A DNA stretch of 64,000 nucleotides, taken from the NCBI RefSeq assembly GCF_001613345.1, contig NZ_BDCE01000070.1:1-64000 (forward strand), given 5' to 3'. Under the pieces are notes generated by a model. That model made no database searches. It was given only the letters and a program-made list of their open reading frames with translations, and was not told the origin of the DNA. Made by a program: the position numbers and the translations under genes. This document shows, in pieces, positions 1-8,670 of the stretch (within the stretch, counting starts at the first letter, position 1; each line of letters starts with the position of its first letter). The DNA comes from Nocardia uniformis NBRC 13702. GTDB taxonomy: Bacteria > Actinomycetota > Actinomycetes > Mycobacteriales > Mycobacteriaceae.

Positions 1-1
1 C

Positions 2-1183
2 CGGCCCCGGCTGTCGCGGCGCGTGCTGCTCGGTGGTGGCGTCGCGGCGGCCGGGGTCGCCGGAATCGGATGGGGTGCGGCCACGCTCACCCATCGCGAG
101 CACCACACCGATCCGGCGGCGCGGACCGTGCCGTTCTTCGGCGCCCATCAGTCGGGTATCGACACCGAACCGCAGGACCAGTGCGCCTTCGTGGGTTTCG
201 ATCTGGTGCCCGGCACCGACCGCGCGGACATTATCGGCCTGTTGCGGATCTGGACCGATGACGCGGCCCGCCTCACCCAGGGGCGGCCCGCACTCGCCGA
301 CACCGAGGCCGAACTGGCGGCGCGGCCGGCTCGGCTCACCATCACCGTCGGTTTCGGACCCGGACTGTTCACCGCCGCCGCGCTCGAGCACGCGCGCCCG
401 CACTGGTTGAAAGCCCTGCCGCCGTTCACCATCGACCGCCTCGAGGAGGCCTACACCGGTGCGGATCTGCTGCTGCAGATCTGTGCCGACGAGGCCACCA
501 CGGTGTCGCACGCGGTGCGGGTGCTGTGCAAGAACGTCACCTCGCTGGTGCGGGTGCGGTGGGTGCAGCGCGGATTCCGCAATGCGTCCGAGGGGCAGAG
601 CATGCGCAATCTGATGGGTTCGGTGGATGGCACCGTCAATATCGCCTCGGGCGTCGATTTCGATCGTCTGGTGTGGGATGACGGGACGGGGCTGCCGTGG
701 CTGGCGGGTGGCACGTCGATGGTGTTGCGGCGTATCGCCATGGATCTCGACACCTGGGACGAGCTCGATGACGACGGCCGCGAACTCAGCGTCGGCCGCC
801 GCGTCGCCAACGGCGCACCGCTCACGGGCACCGGTGAATTCGACGACCCCGATTTCGAGGCCGTCGACGACACCGGCATCCCCGTGATCCCGCCGTCGTC
901 ACATATCGCCCGTGCCCACCACAGCACCGACGGTGAACGGTTCCTGCGCCGCGGCTACAACTACGACGACGCGCCCGCCCCGGGCACCGTGTCGAATTCG
1001 GGTCTGCTGTTCGCGTGCTTCCAGCGCGATATCGACGCCCAGTACCTGCCCGTCCAGCAGCGCCTGGCCGACTTCGACGCCCTCAACCAGTGGACGACGC
1101 CCATCGGGTCGGCGGTCTTCGCCATCCCGCCGGGTGTCCCGAAACCCGGTGGCTACCTGGGCCAACCGCTGTTCGAGGGGTAA
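2..1183 (+). CDS. DyP-type heme peroxidase, Tat-exported (5' end outside window)
   Basis: Dye-decolorizing peroxidase of the EfeB-like class, a heme enzyme using peroxide. The family signature GSVDGT (GxxDG with the distal Asp) is present, followed by a heme-ligand-type histidine region (HIARAHH) and the distal-arginine segment RRGYNY. An in-frame GTG lies at 23, but the open frame continues upstream to the window edge and reads LSRRVLLGG, a twin-arginine export motif at about 11-40. The true start is therefore upstream of base 1 and the entry is partial. EfeB-type enzymes usually follow efeU/efeO iron-uptake genes; whether these lie upstream cannot be seen. A hairpin follows the stop. Confidence 0.92.
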   Translation, partial: RPRLSRRVLLGGGVAAAGVAGIGWGAATLTHREHHTDPAARTVPFFGAHQSGIDTEPQDQCAFVGFDLVPGTDRADIIGLLRIWTDDAARLTQGRPALADTEAELAARPARLTITVGFGPGLFTAAALEHARPHWLKALPPFTIDRLEEAYTGADLLLQICADEATTVSHAVRVLCKNVTSLVRVRWVQRGFRNASEGQSMRNLMGSVDGTVNIASGVDFDRLVWDDGTGLPWLAGGTSMVLRRIAMDLDTWDELDDDGRELSVGRRVANGAPLTGTGEFDDPDFEAVDDTGIPVIPPSSHIARAHHSTDGERFLRRGYNYDDAPAPGTVSNSGLLFACFQRDIDAQYLPVQQRLADFDALNQWTTPIGSAVFAIPPGVPKPGGYLGQPLFEG

Positions 1184-1188
1184 CCGAG

Positions 1189-1230
1189 GTTCGCTGCGCG
1201 AAGTGCCACAGCGCATTTCGTGCAGCGAAC
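1189..1230 (+). terminator. hairpin after the DyP peroxidase gene
   Basis: Arms 1189-1202 and 1217-1230 pair over 14 bp with one mismatch around a 14-nt loop, six bases after the peroxidase stop. There is no T-tract, so it is a terminator-like stem or mRNA 3' stabiliser rather than a canonical terminator. Confidence 0.5.
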
Positions 1231-1298
1231 ACCATCTTCGAGCCACATACGACCGGTTGCGGGGGTGTCGCCGGAATCGGCCCGTAGGGTGCGTGATC

Positions 1299-1634
1299 AT
1301 GACCGTGTTGCGTTCGATTCTGCTGTTCGGATTGGCCGCCGTCGCCGAAATCGGTGGGGCATGGCTGATCTGGCAGGGTGTGCGCGAAGATCGCGGCTTG
1401 GTGTGGATGGGCGCGGGCGTCATCGCGCTCGGCCTCTACGGCTTCGTCGCCACCCTGCAACCCGACGCCAATTTCGGCCGTATCCTCGCCGCCTACGGCG
1501 GCGTCTTCGTCGCCGGGTCCCTCGCCTGGGGCATGATCTTCGACGGCTACCGCCCCGACCGCTGGGATATCGCGGGCGCGGCGATCTGCCTCCTCGGCGT
1601 CGCGATCATCATGTACGCCCCGCGGCCCGCATAA
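1299..1634 (+). CDS. YnfA/UPF0060-family small membrane protein
   Basis: A 111-residue protein of four hydrophobic segments with the family pattern AEIGGAWLIWQ near the N terminus and GYRPDRWDIAGAAICLLGVAIIM at the C terminus (given in part: GYRPDRWD). Length matches the YnfA family (about 110 aa), inner-membrane proteins of uncertain transport role distantly related to small multidrug pumps. ATG at 1299 was chosen; an in-frame GTG at 1293 is possible. A degraded copy of its 3' end lies at about 2711-2815, on the other side of the alpha/beta hydrolase gene. Confidence 0.88.
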   Translation: MTVLRSILLFGLAAVAEIGGAWLIWQGVREDRGLVWMGAGVIALGLYGFVATLQPDANFGRILAAYGGVFVAGSLAWGMIFDGYRPDRWDIAGAAICLLGVAIIMYAPRPA

Positions 1635-1710
1635 CCCGCGGCCGAAAATCCCCTATGACGTGGAGTCTTCCCGGTTCGGCACGACAGCTGCGTCAAGGCG
1701 TCGTGTAGCT

Positions 1711-2685
1711 CTACCGGTCGACTGTCGGTGGACCACACCAGTCGAGGACCGTGCGCGCGTAATCAGCGGGGACTTCCAACGGCGGCGCGTGACCCACACG
1801 GTGGAGGACCACCAAGTTCCAGTCGGGCCGCTGCGCCGTCCAGTCATCGATCGACACGCGGGGAGTCATGCGGTCATCCTCGCCGCAGACAAGGAGAGTC
1901 GGCGACGTCACCCGGCGCATCGCGTCGAGCACGGGTCGCCGCCGGACGAGCATCAGCGACGTCAGCGAGGCATACACCGTGACCGCACTTCCCAAACGTG
2001 TCGGCTCGACCGTCGACATCTCCTCCCGCATGAGACCGACAATTTCCGGCGACATTTTCGTCAGGTCACCGCCCGCATTCCATTTGCTGCCCGCAATCGA
2101 CGCGGGATCGGCCAGTTGCCGCAGGTTCCAAGCGAGGACGCGCCGCCCCGAAACGCGGAGCAGCACACGGGCGATCGGCGCGACGAGGGCCAGCCCCGCC
2201 CTGCCGAGGGTTTGCCAGATGCGTGCCTCGCGGTCGCTCAGCGGGGGAGGAAGTGCCGGCACCACCAACACGAGCCCGTCAACCCGTTCGGGTGCCTGGT
2301 CGGCGAACAGCAACGCAATCATCCCGCCCGCCGACCAGCCGTGCACCGTGACCCGATCCAGCTCGAGTGCGTCGGTGAAATCGCGCAGGAACAGCGCGTT
2401 GGGTTCAATGCTCGCCGCGCGCCGGTTCGGCAGCGCGGTGTGGCCGGCGAACGTGCCGGGCAGGTCTACCGCGATCGCGTGGGCGTGTGGTCGCAGTTCC
2501 GCGAGTACGTCGAGCCAGTTCGAGGCGCTGGCGGTCGGGTTGGGAACCAACAGGTGAACCGGCGCGTCCGGCATCCGCGTCTGATCGGTTACCAGGTAGT
2601 GCACCTTCGTGCCGCGCACATCGACTGTCTCGCTGCGAATTCCGGACCACCGAGAGGCGCGCTCACCCCAGTCCGCGTATCGCAT
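1711..2685 (-). CDS. alpha/beta hydrolase
   Basis: A 324-residue alpha/beta-hydrolase-fold protein. The nucleophile elbow GWSAGG is at about residue 117, an acid-type loop GEDDRM is near residue 270 and the likely catalytic histidine is in VGHAPPLE near the C terminus. No signal peptide is visible, so it is probably cytosolic. The ATG at 2685 is directly preceded by an in-frame GTG; GGGG lies just upstream. It is convergent with ynfA. An intact ynfA on one side and a ynfA 3' remnant on the other suggest the gene entered through a duplication or insertion event. Substrate cannot be inferred. Confidence 0.87.
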   Translation of the reverse strand: MRYADWGERASRWSGIRSETVDVRGTKVHYLVTDQTRMPDAPVHLLVPNPTASASNWLDVLAELRPHAHAIAVDLPGTFAGHTALPNRRAASIEPNALFLRDFTDALELDRVTVHGWSAGGMIALLFADQAPERVDGLVLVVPALPPPLSDREARIWQTLGRAGLALVAPIARVLLRVSGRRVLAWNLRQLADPASIAGSKWNAGGDLTKMSPEIVGLMREEMSTVEPTRLGSAVTVYASLTSLMLVRRRPVLDAMRRVTSPTLLVCGEDDRMTPRVSIDDWTAQRPDWNLVVLHRVGHAPPLEVPADYARTVLDWCGPPTVDR

Positions 2686-2710
2686 CACCCCAGGCTACGC
2701 CGGTTCTACC

Positions 2711-2815
2711 GGGACATTGTCCGCGACTGCTACCGGTCCGGCCGCTGGAATATTGCCCGAGTGCGATCCGCCGCACCGGCGTCGCGATCATCGTGTGCGC
2801 CCCCGCACTCCGTTC
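2711..2815 (+). pseudogene. degraded 3' fragment of a ynfA-like gene
   Basis: The plus strand here aligns with the last ~100 bases of the intact ynfA at 1299-1634. Shared pieces include gctaccg, ccgctgg and an exact 15-mer ggcgtcgcgatcatc. Translated across frames it gives YRSGRWNIA, then after a frame change GVAIIVCAPA, matching YRPDRWDIA and GVAIIMYAPR of the intact protein. Small deletions break the frame and there is no start. This is seen directly; the duplication history is inferred. Confidence 0.6.
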
Positions 2816-2863
2816 AGCGTCCGGCGCGAGATCGACCCGGCGAACCTCCGCCCAGCTCGGTGA

Positions 2864-3229
2864 TTACCCGGGCGACTGCGTGGAGTCCTCGTCCGCGAGT
2901 TCAGCCAGCAGGTCGGCGGCATCGGCATGGCCGGTGGCGGCCAGGCGGCGCAGTTCGGGCAGATCATTGCGCTCCGAGGCCGATTCGACGAGTTGGTCCA
3001 CGGCATCGGCACTGCCCGCGTCGGCGAGACGGCGCAGTTCGGGCAGATCATTGCGCTCGGTGGCCAGTTCCACCAGCTGATCGACAGCGTCCTGGTTACC
3101 GCGGGCGGCCCAGTGTCGGAGTTCCTCGGTATCGCCCTGTTCGCCAGCGAGTTCGATGAGTTCGTCGAGGGCGTCGGTGTCACCGTGCTCGGCACGCGTT
3201 CGCATCTCGGACAGATTGGCATCGGTCAT
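2864..3229 (-). CDS. small helical tandem-repeat protein (28-residue repeat)
   Basis: A 121-residue acidic protein of unknown function made almost entirely of a 28-residue unit repeated about 3.5 times (core DAVDQLVELA, then RNDLPELRRLA), predicted all-helical and similar in look to Sel1/TPR-type solenoids. The repeat is visible in the DNA as an 84-bp period, with the two central copies nearly identical (gcgcagttcgggcagatcat occurs twice), pointing to recent unit duplication. ATG at 3229 opens with MTDANLSEM. It lies 55 bases downstream of the tetR gene on the same strand and may be co-transcribed. No signal peptide or membrane segment; a protein-interaction role is a guess. Confidence 0.75.
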   Translation of the reverse strand: MTDANLSEMRTRAEHGDTDALDELIELAGEQGDTEELRHWAARGNQDAVDQLVELATERNDLPELRRLADAGSADAVDQLVESASERNDLPELRRLAATGHADAADLLAELADEDSTQSPG

Positions 3230-3284
3230 AGCGCACACCATTTCAGTAATCGGCGCTCGACGGGCGGAGGACCAAGCGGGGCGC

Positions 3285-3923
3285 TCACGTGTCGGTCGGT
3301 GGCGTGGTGCCCGGTCCGGGCGCGAGGAGGGCGTCGATAATGGTTCGGGCGGTGTGGATGGCCGTGTCGTCGCCGAGGCGGGCGCCGACATTGGCCGCGC
3401 CGACGAGAGCGTCGAGCTGGAAGGCGAGCGCGTGCGGGTCGCGGTCGGGGGCGCGGCCCTGAGCTCGGGCCCGGGAAATTTCCTTTTCCAGGAGGGTGAA
3501 CCAGTCGTCGCGGTCGGCCTTGAGGGCGTCGCGGACCGGGCCTGGGCGGGAATCGAATTCGGCGATACTCGCGACCCGGAAACAGCCGCCGGGATGGACC
3601 GGCTCCTCGATGTAGGCCAGCCAATTGTCGACGAGGGCGCGCAGGCGCGGCCAACCCCCGGGTTCGGGGAGGGCCGGGCGGATGACGTGGTCGATGAAGA
3701 CGTCGCGGGCGGATGCGACGGCGGCCAGTTGCAGCTTCTCCTTGGTGCCGAACAGGGTGGCGACGCCGCTCTTGCTGACCCCGAGGTCACTGGCGAGCCG
3801 CCCCAGGCTCAAACCCGTCAGACCCTCGACGGAGGCGACGTCGGCGGCGTGGCGGGCAATGGTCGCGCGAGCTCGGGCACCTTTGACGAGGCGCTGGTCG
3901 GAGGTCTGCGTCGGTTCGGGCAC
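3285..3923 (-). CDS. TetR-family transcriptional regulator
   Basis: A 212-residue TetR-type repressor. The N-terminal HTH reads TGLSLGRLASDLGVSKSGV followed by the usual TLFGTKEKL; the C-terminal half is a ligand-binding helical domain with a TetR_C-like FRVASIAEFDS segment. The GTG at 3923 (VPEPTQT) was chosen because an AAGGA Shine-Dalgarno sits 7 bases upstream; a longer frame to 4079 lacks such support. It is divergent from the SGNH hydrolase gene at 4106, and two palindromes between them (3959-3970, 3983-3996) are likely its operators, so it probably represses itself and the hydrolase. Confidence 0.9.
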   Translation of the reverse strand: MPEPTQTSDQRLVKGARARATIARHAADVASVEGLTGLSLGRLASDLGVSKSGVATLFGTKEKLQLAAVASARDVFIDHVIRPALPEPGGWPRLRALVDNWLAYIEEPVHPGGCFRVASIAEFDSRPGPVRDALKADRDDWFTLLEKEISRARAQGRAPDRDPHALAFQLDALVGAANVGARLGDDTAIHTARTIIDALLAPGPGTTPPTDT

Positions 3924-3958
3924 GGGTACATCCTTCCACTTCCCCCTTGCCAAAACGC

Positions 3959-3996
3959 ACGACCGGTCGTACTTTTCAACAATACGACCGATCGTA
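3959..3996. promoter_or_regulatory. paired TetR-type operators
   Basis: A perfect 12-bp palindrome acgaccggtcgt (3959-3970) and a near-perfect second copy tacgaccgatcgta (3983-3996) lie with centres 25 bp apart between the divergent tetR and SGNH hydrolase genes. A shorter related dyad, gaccggtc, occurs near 4037-4044. Size, symmetry and position fit binding sites for the adjacent TetR protein. Confidence 0.7.
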
Positions 3997-4105
3997 CGTC
4001 CATTTCCGCTCCCGCGCACGCACGCCGCCCACGACCGACCGGTCACGTGCCGCGAAACCGATCTCACCCGAACCACCATCCGATGCCATCCCAGGAGACT
4101 CTCCG

Positions 4106-4828
4106 ATGAACCAGCCCCTCAGCGCCGAAACGCGCACCGAAGCCAACGATCCGATGCTGCTGTCCCCCGACGCCGCCCGCGCCCTGCTCGCCGAGGTGCC
4201 GTGGCGACGGTTCGCGGTGATCGGCGATTCCACCGCGGCCGGTACCGGCGATCCGGCTCCCGGTTACGAAACCCGGTCCTGGCCCGACCGCCTCGCCCGC
4301 GCGCTGCGCTCGGCGCACCCGGACCTCGAGTACCTCAATACCGGCGTCATGGGCGCGACCATCGCCCAGGTCCGGGACACGCAACTGCGGCAGGTACTGG
4401 AATTCGCACCCGATCTGGTGCATATCAGTTGCGGTGGCAATGACCTGTTCCTCCCGGATGCGGACCTGGCGCGGGTGGAGAGCGATCTCGATGAGCTGTG
4501 CGCGGCGCTCGCCGCCGACGGTGCGCGGCTGTCGATGTTCACCCTCGCCGACGCGTTCTTCGACCGATTGCGGTCGCTGCGACCACGTTTCGTCGCCTTC
4601 GCCGATATCGTCCGCCGCGTCGCGGGCCGCCACGATGCCATTCTCACCGAGTTCTGGGAGCACCCCGCACGCCTGCGCGAGGACTGGCTCAGCGCCGACC
4701 GCATCCACCTGACCATGGCGGGACAGGCGGTGGTGGCCGCGGAATTGCTGAAATCCCTCGGCCGACACGGGGACTCGACACCCACCGGCACGGTCGGAAA
4801 CCGGCGCCGACCGGGACACGAGGACTGA
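4106..4828 (+). CDS. SGNH/GDSL-family hydrolase
   Basis: A 240-residue SGNH-hydrolase-fold esterase. Block I is VIGDSTAAGTGD (nucleophile Ser in GDS), block III is CGGND (oxyanion-hole Asn), and block V is SADRIHLT with the Asp and His of the triad. No signal peptide is visible, so it is probably intracellular. ATG at 4106 follows a CAGGAG ribosome-binding site at 4092-4097. Divergent from a TetR gene with shared operators, so expression is probably induced by a ligand of that regulator. The exact ester substrate is unknown. Confidence 0.9.
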   Translation: MNQPLSAETRTEANDPMLLSPDAARALLAEVPWRRFAVIGDSTAAGTGDPAPGYETRSWPDRLARALRSAHPDLEYLNTGVMGATIAQVRDTQLRQVLEFAPDLVHISCGGNDLFLPDADLARVESDLDELCAALAADGARLSMFTLADAFFDRLRSLRPRFVAFADIVRRVAGRHDAILTEFWEHPARLREDWLSADRIHLTMAGQAVVAAELLKSLGRHGDSTPTGTVGNRRRPGHED

Positions 4829-5081
4829 CGACACCCCGGGAGCCGACCCGAGGCGGCAGGCCGCGCAACGATGCACCCTGTGCACCAGCGCATTTGGCGC
4901 GCCCCCGCAGAGTGTCGGCTCCACGTGAAACCATCCACAACCCGGTCGGTCCGATTCGCAGCCGCGAAATACCTCGCTCGCGCAACCGTTCCGCTACCCA
5001 CGACGACACCGTGCCGGGTCCACCCGACGCCCTCGCGAACCCGCGCACCCTGACCGGCCGCGTCACCCGAGCACTACCCGC

Positions 5082-5678
5082 CTAGACCGCGGGTTGCTCC
5101 CGCCCCTCGCGACGCGCCCGCCGCCGCCGCAGATAGCGACGAATCCGGGTGGCCAGGAAGACCACCAGCACGACGCCGATCACGAGCAGGACGGCCGCGC
5201 AGATGGCGGCGGCCACGGGATAGAAGATGGCGAGGGTGATGACGCCCGCGACCGTCACATCCTCCGCGGTGCTCATCACGATATTGCTGGCGGGCTCCGG
5301 CGAGGTATTGATCGCCATTCGCGTTCCGGCCTTCACCAGATGACTGACCAGCGCGGTGGTACCGCCGACCGCGCCCGCCGCGAGCTGCGAGATCGAACCG
5401 TCCTGATCGGCCAGCAGACCCGCGACCACGGCCCCCGCCGCCGGGCGCACCACGGTATGCACCGAATCCCAGAAGGAATCCAGGAACGGGATCTTGTCGG
5501 CCACGGCCTCGATGGCGAACAGCACCGCGGCGGCGATCAGTACATCGGTGCGCTGCAACGCTTCCGGTACCTCATCGGACAGGCCCGTCCGTCCGAACAG
5601 TCCGAGCAGCAACACCACGGCATAGGCGTTGATCCCACTCGCCCAACCCGCGGTAAAGATCAACGGCAACACTGACAT
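5082..5678 (-). CDS. DUF4126 integral membrane protein
   Basis: A 198-residue membrane protein beginning MSVLPLIFTAGWASGINAYA, the characteristic opening of DUF4126 proteins, with about five hydrophobic segments and a strongly basic C-terminal tail (IRRYLRRRRARREGR) expected on the cytoplasmic side. Function unknown in the family. ATG 5678 was chosen over the longer frame because homology and hydrophobicity begin there. The roughly 250 bases between it and the SGNH hydrolase stop hold nothing I recognise. Confidence 0.85.
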   Translation of the reverse strand: MSVLPLIFTAGWASGINAYAVVLLLGLFGRTGLSDEVPEALQRTDVLIAAAVLFAIEAVADKIPFLDSFWDSVHTVVRPAAGAVVAGLLADQDGSISQLAAGAVGGTTALVSHLVKAGTRMAINTSPEPASNIVMSTAEDVTVAGVITLAIFYPVAAAICAAVLLVIGVVLVVFLATRIRRYLRRRRARREGREQPAV

Positions 5679-5781
5679 TGCGCCATCGTAGGGCGGCCGG
5701 GACCGGTCGGGCACGCTTGACGCCACCCACCCCGTGAGAGATAGTGACAGAAATTCTCTCATCCTCAATGTGGAGGTCGCC

Positions 5782-6675
5782 ATGAGCACGGACGTGCCGC
5801 GCTTCGGCCCCGGATCGCTGCTGTACGAAACCTACGGTGACCGGCGCGGATATCTGCTCGCACCGCTCGAGGGCCTGCTGCAGCTGATGTACCCCTCGCT
5901 CGGTAAGGGCGTGCAGCAGCATTCGGACTTCTTCAATGAACCGTGGGAACGACTGTTCCGATCGGTACCGCAGATCCAGGGCATGATCTACGACGGGCCG
6001 GACGCACCGCACACCGCCGCGCAGGTCCGCGACTTCCACAAAGACATCAAGGGCACGATGGACGACGGCGAGCGCTATCACGCCCTCGATCCGCACACCT
6101 ACTTCTGGGCGCACGCCACCTTCATCGATACCGCCTGGCGCGCCCGCGACCTGTTCGCGCAGCGGCCCTACACCCACGATGAGAAGGCCGCCGTCTACGA
6201 GGAGGGCATCGCGTGGTGGCAGATGTACGGCATGTCCATGCGCGTCGTGCCGCCCACCTACGACGACTTCGTCGAGTACTGGAACCACACCATCGACAAT
6301 GTCCTGGAGCCGACACCGTCGGCGCGCGGGCTCATCGACTACTTCGACAGTGCCGGCGATATGCCGCAGCCGTGGATTCCCCAGGCGCTGTGGCGCATTC
6401 TCGCCCCCTCCGTGAGCGAGGCGTGGCGACAGTTGCTCGTCGGCACCCTGCCGCCGCAGCTGCGGGACCTGTACGGCTACCGCTGGACCCGCGCCAACCA
6501 GTTGGCCTTCGACACCTTCCGCCAGGCCGTCGCACGCACCTGGCCTCTACTGCCGGAATCGGTGCGGGTCATGCCGCGCGCCCGCGCGGCCTATCGACGC
6601 GAGGGCCGCACCGGGCTGCGCGTCGCCCTGGAACGCGCATCGACCCGGCCGCGGCAGTTGCGCGCGGCCGGGTAA
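5782..6675 (+). CDS. DUF2236 / MpaB-family oxygenase-like protein
   Basis: A 297-residue protein of the DUF2236 family (ER-bound oxygenase MpaB / rubber oxygenase catalytic domain, a heme-type fold). Family features visible are FHKDIKGTM followed by YHALDPHTYFWAHATFID, which carries the conserved histidines. ATG at 5782 has a GGAGG site at 5772-5776; an upstream in-frame ATG at 5734 is less likely. It is divergent from the DUF4126 gene. Actinobacterial paralogues are numerous and mostly uncharacterised, so a specific substrate is not claimed. Confidence 0.85.
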   Translation: MSTDVPRFGPGSLLYETYGDRRGYLLAPLEGLLQLMYPSLGKGVQQHSDFFNEPWERLFRSVPQIQGMIYDGPDAPHTAAQVRDFHKDIKGTMDDGERYHALDPHTYFWAHATFIDTAWRARDLFAQRPYTHDEKAAVYEEGIAWWQMYGMSMRVVPPTYDDFVEYWNHTIDNVLEPTPSARGLIDYFDSAGDMPQPWIPQALWRILAPSVSEAWRQLLVGTLPPQLRDLYGYRWTRANQLAFDTFRQAVARTWPLLPESVRVMPRARAAYRREGRTGLRVALERASTRPRQLRAAG

Positions 6676-6699
6676 CCGGAGAGCGGGTTCAGCGCGTCA

Positions 6700-7050
6700 T
6701 CAGGTCCACAGCGCCGCGACGAACACATTCACAATGGCCAGCCCGCCCGCGGCATGGGTCATCCACGGCACCGCCTTGCCACGCTTGGCGTCCGCGCGCC
6801 CGATCTCGGCGAAGGCCGCCACCGCGACCGAGATGACCAGCTTTATGCCGATCTTGGTCATATTCGGGTCCTTGCCGAGCGAATCGATCGACTCGGCCAT
6901 ACCCACCAGGATCACACCGGTGATCAGCTGTGCGCGGGCGCCCCACACCATCAACTCGGACACCCGGGGCTGTGATGCCGCGTATCCGCCGACCACCGCG
7001 GCCATACCGAGCAGGTGGGCGACAACCATGAGGTTGTAGACGAAATCCAT
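6700..7050 (-). CDS. small integral membrane protein
   Basis: A 116-residue protein with four hydrophobic helices (start MDFVYNLMVVAHLLGMAAVVGG; end GGLAIVNVFVAALW) and a KIGIKLVISV segment. Similar small four-helix membrane proteins are common in mycolate-containing actinomycetes; their role is unknown to me. ATG at 7050 was picked because upstream residues of the longer frame are not membrane-like. Convergent with the DUF2236 gene and divergent from the GT9 gene. Confidence 0.75.
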   Translation of the reverse strand: MDFVYNLMVVAHLLGMAAVVGGYAASQPRVSELMVWGARAQLITGVILVGMAESIDSLGKDPNMTKIGIKLVISVAVAAFAEIGRADAKRGKAVPWMTHAAGGLAIVNVFVAALWT

Positions 7051-7239
7051 GAATCCACACGGTAGTTGATCAGCACCCGTCAACGACAGACCGTAGTAAC
7101 AAAATTTGCTGATCCCGCGACCGAGCTCGCGTTTCGCGCGGGGGCGCGCCGGGTAGTCCACTCCCAGTGGCTCACGTCGGTCCGTGTGCAGCGGGGGTGG
7201 GCCGAACCGCGCTGGGCAACGCATGGCTAGGAGAAGAGG

Positions 7240-8226
7240 GTGGCGGTTGTACTCGTGCTACGTGCACGCGGGCTGGGCGATCTGCTCACCGCCGTTCCCG
7301 CCTTGCGCGCGCTTCGCCGCGCCAGGACCGGTGACCACATCGCATTAGCCGCTCCACCGCGTCTCAAACCCATTGTCGATCTCATCGCCTCCGTCGACGA
7401 GATGATCTCCACCGCCGGACCGGCCGGTATGCGGTGGGATGGGCCGACACCCGCGCTCGCGGTCAATCTGCACGGCTCCGGCCCCGAGGGCCTGGTCGAA
7501 TTGACCCGCACCCGCCCCGACCGCATCCTCACCTACCGCAATCACGCCTTTCCGGATCTGCCCGGACCGGAATGGGAACCGGATATGCACGATGTGGACC
7601 GCTGGTGCCACCTCCTCGAGACCGACGGCATTACCGCCGACCGTCGCAATCTGGGCCTGGTACCCCCGGTCGCCACCACCAGCCACAAGGACTGCGTGGT
7701 CGTCCACATCGGCGCGGGCGCACCCGCCCGCCGCTGGCCGCCCGACCGGTTCGCCGCGGCCATCCGGCATCTGCTCGTCCAGGGCCGCGAGGTCGTGATC
7801 ACCGGCGACGAATTCGAACGCGACCTCGCCCTCGGCATCGCGGCCCGCGCCGGGCTACCGGTCTCCCGGGTACTAGCGGGAGAACAGAATCTCATCGAAT
7901 TGGCCGCCACCGTCGCAGAGGCGGCTTTGGTCGTCTCCGGGGACACCGGCGTCGCGCACCTCGCCACCGCGTTCGGCACGCGGACCGTACTGCTCTTCGG
8001 CCCCAATCCCCCCTCGCGCAATGGGCCGCCCCCGCATCTACTGGGACGGCATGTGGTGCTGTGGGCCGGGCAGCTCGGCGACCCCGATGCCGCCTCACCC
8101 GATCCGGGGCTGTTGAAGATCGGCGTCCCCGAGGTGGTGAACGCCGTGGACAAGCAACTGCACAAGCGCCCGTGGCCGGGTACCGGCATGGATCGGCGCG
8201 GTCAGCAGTTTCGCCGGGTCGGCTGA
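7240..8226 (+). CDS. glycosyltransferase family 9 (heptosyltransferase-like)
   Basis: A 328-residue GT-B protein resembling ADP-heptose:LPS heptosyltransferases (GT9). The N terminus VLVLRARGLGDLLTAVPALRAL matches the family opening (given in part: LRARGLGDLL), and the C-terminal donor-binding half has HIGAGAPARRWPPDRFA and VSGDTGVAHLATAFGT. Gram-positive actinomycetes lack LPS, so the sugar donor and acceptor are unknown; the protein is often called a glycosyltransferase of the cell envelope. GTG at 7240 follows AGGAGAAGAGG. Confidence 0.88.
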   Translation: MAVVLVLRARGLGDLLTAVPALRALRRARTGDHIALAAPPRLKPIVDLIASVDEMISTAGPAGMRWDGPTPALAVNLHGSGPEGLVELTRTRPDRILTYRNHAFPDLPGPEWEPDMHDVDRWCHLLETDGITADRRNLGLVPPVATTSHKDCVVVHIGAGAPARRWPPDRFAAAIRHLLVQGREVVITGDEFERDLALGIAARAGLPVSRVLAGEQNLIELAATVAEAALVVSGDTGVAHLATAFGTRTVLLFGPNPPSRNGPPPHLLGRHVVLWAGQLGDPDAASPDPGLLKIGVPEVVNAVDKQLHKRPWPGTGMDRRGQQFRRVG

Positions 8227-8262
8227 CACCGACGAGTCCGCTGATACCGACCCGAAGCGCCC

Positions 8263-8568
8263 CTAGATCTCCCCCATATCGGCGCGCGCGGACGAGATAG
8301 CCGCCGAATAGGCGGCGATCGCACTGGGCCAGAACTGTTCGAGGTAGTCACGGGCATCGGCCAGACCACGCGGATCCAGGGAGTACAGCCGCCGATTACC
8401 GACCGGCTGCGCCATGACCAGGCGGGCCTCCCGCAACACCTTGAGGTGCTGCGATGCCGCCGAATTGCTGACTCCCGCGACCTCCGCGAGCTCACCCACC
8501 GACCTCGGCCCCTGCGGCAGCGCCTCGAAGAGAATGCGACGGGTGGGGTCGGCCAGTGCGATGAACAC
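8263..8568 (-). CDS. ArsR-family winged-helix regulator
   Basis: A 101-residue ArsR/SmtB-type regulator: FIALADPTRRILFEAL opening, recognition helix VSNSAASQHLKVLREARLV and wing VGNRRLYSLD. No obvious metal-binding cysteines, so it may sense something other than metal. The GTG at 8568 was chosen because GGAG lies five bases upstream and homologues usually begin just before the ALADPTRR motif; a longer in-frame GTG is at 8589. It is divergent from the M23 peptidase; a small dyad cact/agtg at 8587-8599 lies in the shared promoter. Confidence 0.85.
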   Translation of the reverse strand: MFIALADPTRRILFEALPQGPRSVGELAEVAGVSNSAASQHLKVLREARLVMAQPVGNRRLYSLDPRGLADARDYLEQFWPSAIAAYSAAISSARADMGEI

Positions 8569-8670
8569 TCGAACTCCGTTAGCGACCACTTAAATAGTGT
8601 GTCGAGGGGTCGGCGTGTTGGTCAAGATCGCTACCGCGCGCATTTCCGCAGGTCGTCTCAAAACTACCGG

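Noticed and set aside
2864..3229. 84-bp repeats that could suggest a CRISPR-like or satellite array
   Set aside because: The period is a multiple of three, reads as a 28-residue protein repeat, and there are no variable spacers.
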